A stretch of 64,000 bases of DNA, taken from the NCBI GenBank assembly GCA_948434855.1, contig CAOJFR010000003.1, positions 1 to 64,000 of the forward strand, in the 5' to 3' direction. The translations under genes were made by a program, and so were the position numbers. The stretch comes from an uncultured Clostridia bacterium. Lineage in GTDB: Bacteria > Bacillota > Clostridia > Christensenellales > UBA1242. The notes beneath the pieces were generated by a model. That model worked only from the letters and a program-made list of their open reading frames with translations. It was not told the DNA's origin and made no database searches. Positions 62,817 to 64,000 of the stretch are shown one piece after another (position 1 is the stretch's first letter; each line of letters starts with the position of its first letter).

Positions 62817-63915
62817 ATTTAATTTAGCACTATTTTTGCTAATGATATTTTTGTCTGCAATAGGTTGTTTATTTGTTTATAGTGCAAGCAGCTATGGTGC
62901 AAAAATCACATATGGTGATGAATGTTTTTTCTTAAAAAAGCAACTAATGGGAGTTGCAGTTGGGCTTGTGTGCTATGTATTTTTTTCGCTGCTAAATTAT
63001 CACTTTTTAAAAAAAGTTGGTTGGTATCTTTTTGCAATTTCAGTAGTTTTGCTCGCACTAGTTTTTGTTCCAGGAATAGGTCTCACAAACTATGGTGCAA
63101 CAAGGTGGATAAACTTAAGATTCATAACTTTTCAGCCTTCAGAAATTGCAAAGTTTTCATTCATAATTTTGTCTGCAAATTTGCTTGCAAAGTCAGCAGA
63201 AAAGGTCAAGTCGTTTAAGGGAATTTTGCCAATACTTTTAATTGGAGCAACATATTGCGTGCTAATAATTTTAGAGCCAAACATGTCAATAACAATTTGC
63301 ATGGCGCTATTGGTTGTGGTAATGCTTTTAATGGGCGGAGCAAAATTCAAACACTTTGCAATGCTCTCTGTGCCTGCAGCAATAATGGTTGTGGTGCTAA
63401 TATTAATTGAGCCCTACAGGTTAAAAAGGCTCATAGCATTCATAGATCCTTTTGCAGCAAAACAAGATGAGGGCTTTCAGCTTGTGCAATCGCTCTTAGG
63501 CATATCGCTTGGCGGAATGTTCGGTTCAGGAATATTTAACTCACGTCAAAAATATTTATTTTTGCCATTTTCAGAATCAGATTTTATCTTTTCCATAATT
63601 GCAGAAGAAACTGGTTTTGCAGGTGCAATGTTTTTAATAATTGTGTTTGTTCTTTTGTTTTTGTGCATCATGAAAGTTGCAAGGCATTCGCCAGACAAAT
63701 TTGGATTTTTGCTGGCAGCAGGCATAGGCTCTTTAATAATCATTCAGGTCATGCTAAATATTGCGGTGGTCACTGGGCTTGTGCCTCCAACAGGCTTGCC
63801 TTTGCCATTCATTAGCAGTGGAAGCACATCGCTAATGGTTTTCATGGGTGCACTTGGCATAGTTCAAAACATTCATAAAAATTCAATAAATAGTGTTACA
63901 TTTTCTGAAAAATGA
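62779..63915 (+). CDS. ftsW: Lipid II polymerase FtsW (SEDS family)
   Basis: 378 residues, about ten membrane helices. YSASSYGA near the N-terminus, GATRWINLRFITFQPSE (SEDS motif), LLGISLGGMFGSG, FSESDFIFSIIAEE and TGLPLPFISSGSTS are FtsW/SpoVE signatures. It polymerises lipid II at the septum with the class B penicillin-binding protein. The start lies inside murD behind GGGGAGA, so translation is coupled. FtsW rather than RodA is inferred from the cluster. Confidence 0.9.
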   Translation: MKLIALRQTKKHKFNLALFLLMIFLSAIGCLFVYSASSYGAKITYGDECFFLKKQLMGVAVGLVCYVFFSLLNYHFLKKVGWYLFAISVVLLALVFVPGIGLTNYGATRWINLRFITFQPSEIAKFSFIILSANLLAKSAEKVKSFKGILPILLIGATYCVLIILEPNMSITICMALLVVVMLLMGGAKFKHFAMLSVPAAIMVVVLILIEPYRLKRLIAFIDPFAAKQDEGFQLVQSLLGISLGGMFGSGIFNSRQKYLFLPFSESDFIFSIIAEETGFAGAMFLIIVFVLLFLCIMKVARHSPDKFGFLLAAGIGSLIIIQVMLNIAVVTGLVPPTGLPLPFISSGSTSLMVFMGALGIVQNIHKNSINSVTFSEK

Positions 63916-63938
63916 ATATTTTGTAATAGTAGGTGTTT

Positions 63939-64000
63939 ATGAAATATATAGTAAATGGTGGTAATAAATTATTTGGAAGAATCTCAGTAGATGCAGCAAA
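63939..64000 (+). CDS. murA: UDP-GlcNAc 1-carboxyvinyltransferase MurA, 5' end only
   Basis: Only 20 full codons are in view, reading MKYIVNGGNKLFGRISVDAA. This matches the start of MurA (x-x-x-V-x-GG-x-x-L-x-G-x-I-x-V-x-AAK), which begins peptidoglycan synthesis. It has a weak AGG upstream. murG, the usual gene after ftsW, is not at this position. The call is from a short N-terminus and cluster context. Confidence 0.6.
   Translation, partial: MKYIVNGGNKLFGRISVDAA

Overview
The window is AT-rich (roughly two thirds A+T), densely coded and read with the standard code. Gene content and order point to a low-GC Bacillota of the Clostridia type, probably an uncultured gut-type lineage: comEC-holA-rpsT, tig-clpP-clpX-engB, a DUF4364 regulator beside a TSCPD protein, and a division/cell-wall cluster starting at mraZ. 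The DNPR motif in MurE predicts meso-diaminopimelate peptidoglycan. The lineage is inferred from gene order only.

Layout. 1-2.6 kb: 3' part of a tandem-repeat surface-type protein. 2.7-14 kb: small regulators and enzymes (TSCPD protein, DUF4364, methyltransferase, HAD protein, a PnuC-GNAT fusion, a PfkB kinase), tRNA-Glu with a duplicated 3' end, then comEC (lacking its nuclease-like domain), holA, a membrane protein and a degenerate M28 peptidase-like protein. 14.1-15.3 kb: rpsT and murI. 15.4-47.6 kb: a type IV secretion-like locus. 47.7-54.8 kb: lspA, an RluA-family pseudouridine synthase, two small membrane proteins, tig, clpP, clpX, engB and a phosphoesterase. 55-64 kb: mraZ, rsmH, an ftsL-like gene, a PASTA penicillin-binding protein, murE, mraY, murD, ftsW and the start of murA.

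The standout is the 32-kb secretion-like locus between murI and lspA. It encodes a VirD4-type coupling ATPase and a surface-anchored protein (minus strand). On the plus strand are two pilin-like small membrane proteins, a VirB4 ATPase with a fused N-terminal membrane segment, a 1039-residue helical soluble protein, and three multi-pass membrane proteins of 2290, 3666 and 997 residues. These three share one architecture: three N-terminal membrane segments, an N-x-Y-R-x-Y-A motif, a MAD-x-x-D module, an AKG...PTAIKI module seen fully in two of them, and a C-terminal membrane bundle. They look like VirB6-type channel proteins with external domains expanded to very different sizes; the largest carries about eleven degenerate repeats not recognised from any known family. 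No relaxase, integrase or cell-wall hydrolase lies in the locus, and housekeeping genes flank it directly. It therefore looks like a resident envelope machine rather than an ordinary conjugative element.

Regulatory signals are unusually readable. Promoters with 17-18 bp spacing often have TTGC rather than TTGA at -35. Several genes (DUF4364, pnuC-GNAT, comEC, holA, murI, lspA) have a -10 box only 5-13 bases before the start codon, so they probably make leaderless or nearly leaderless mRNAs. Two direct AAAGTGGT repeats upstream of mraZ match MraZ autoregulatory boxes.
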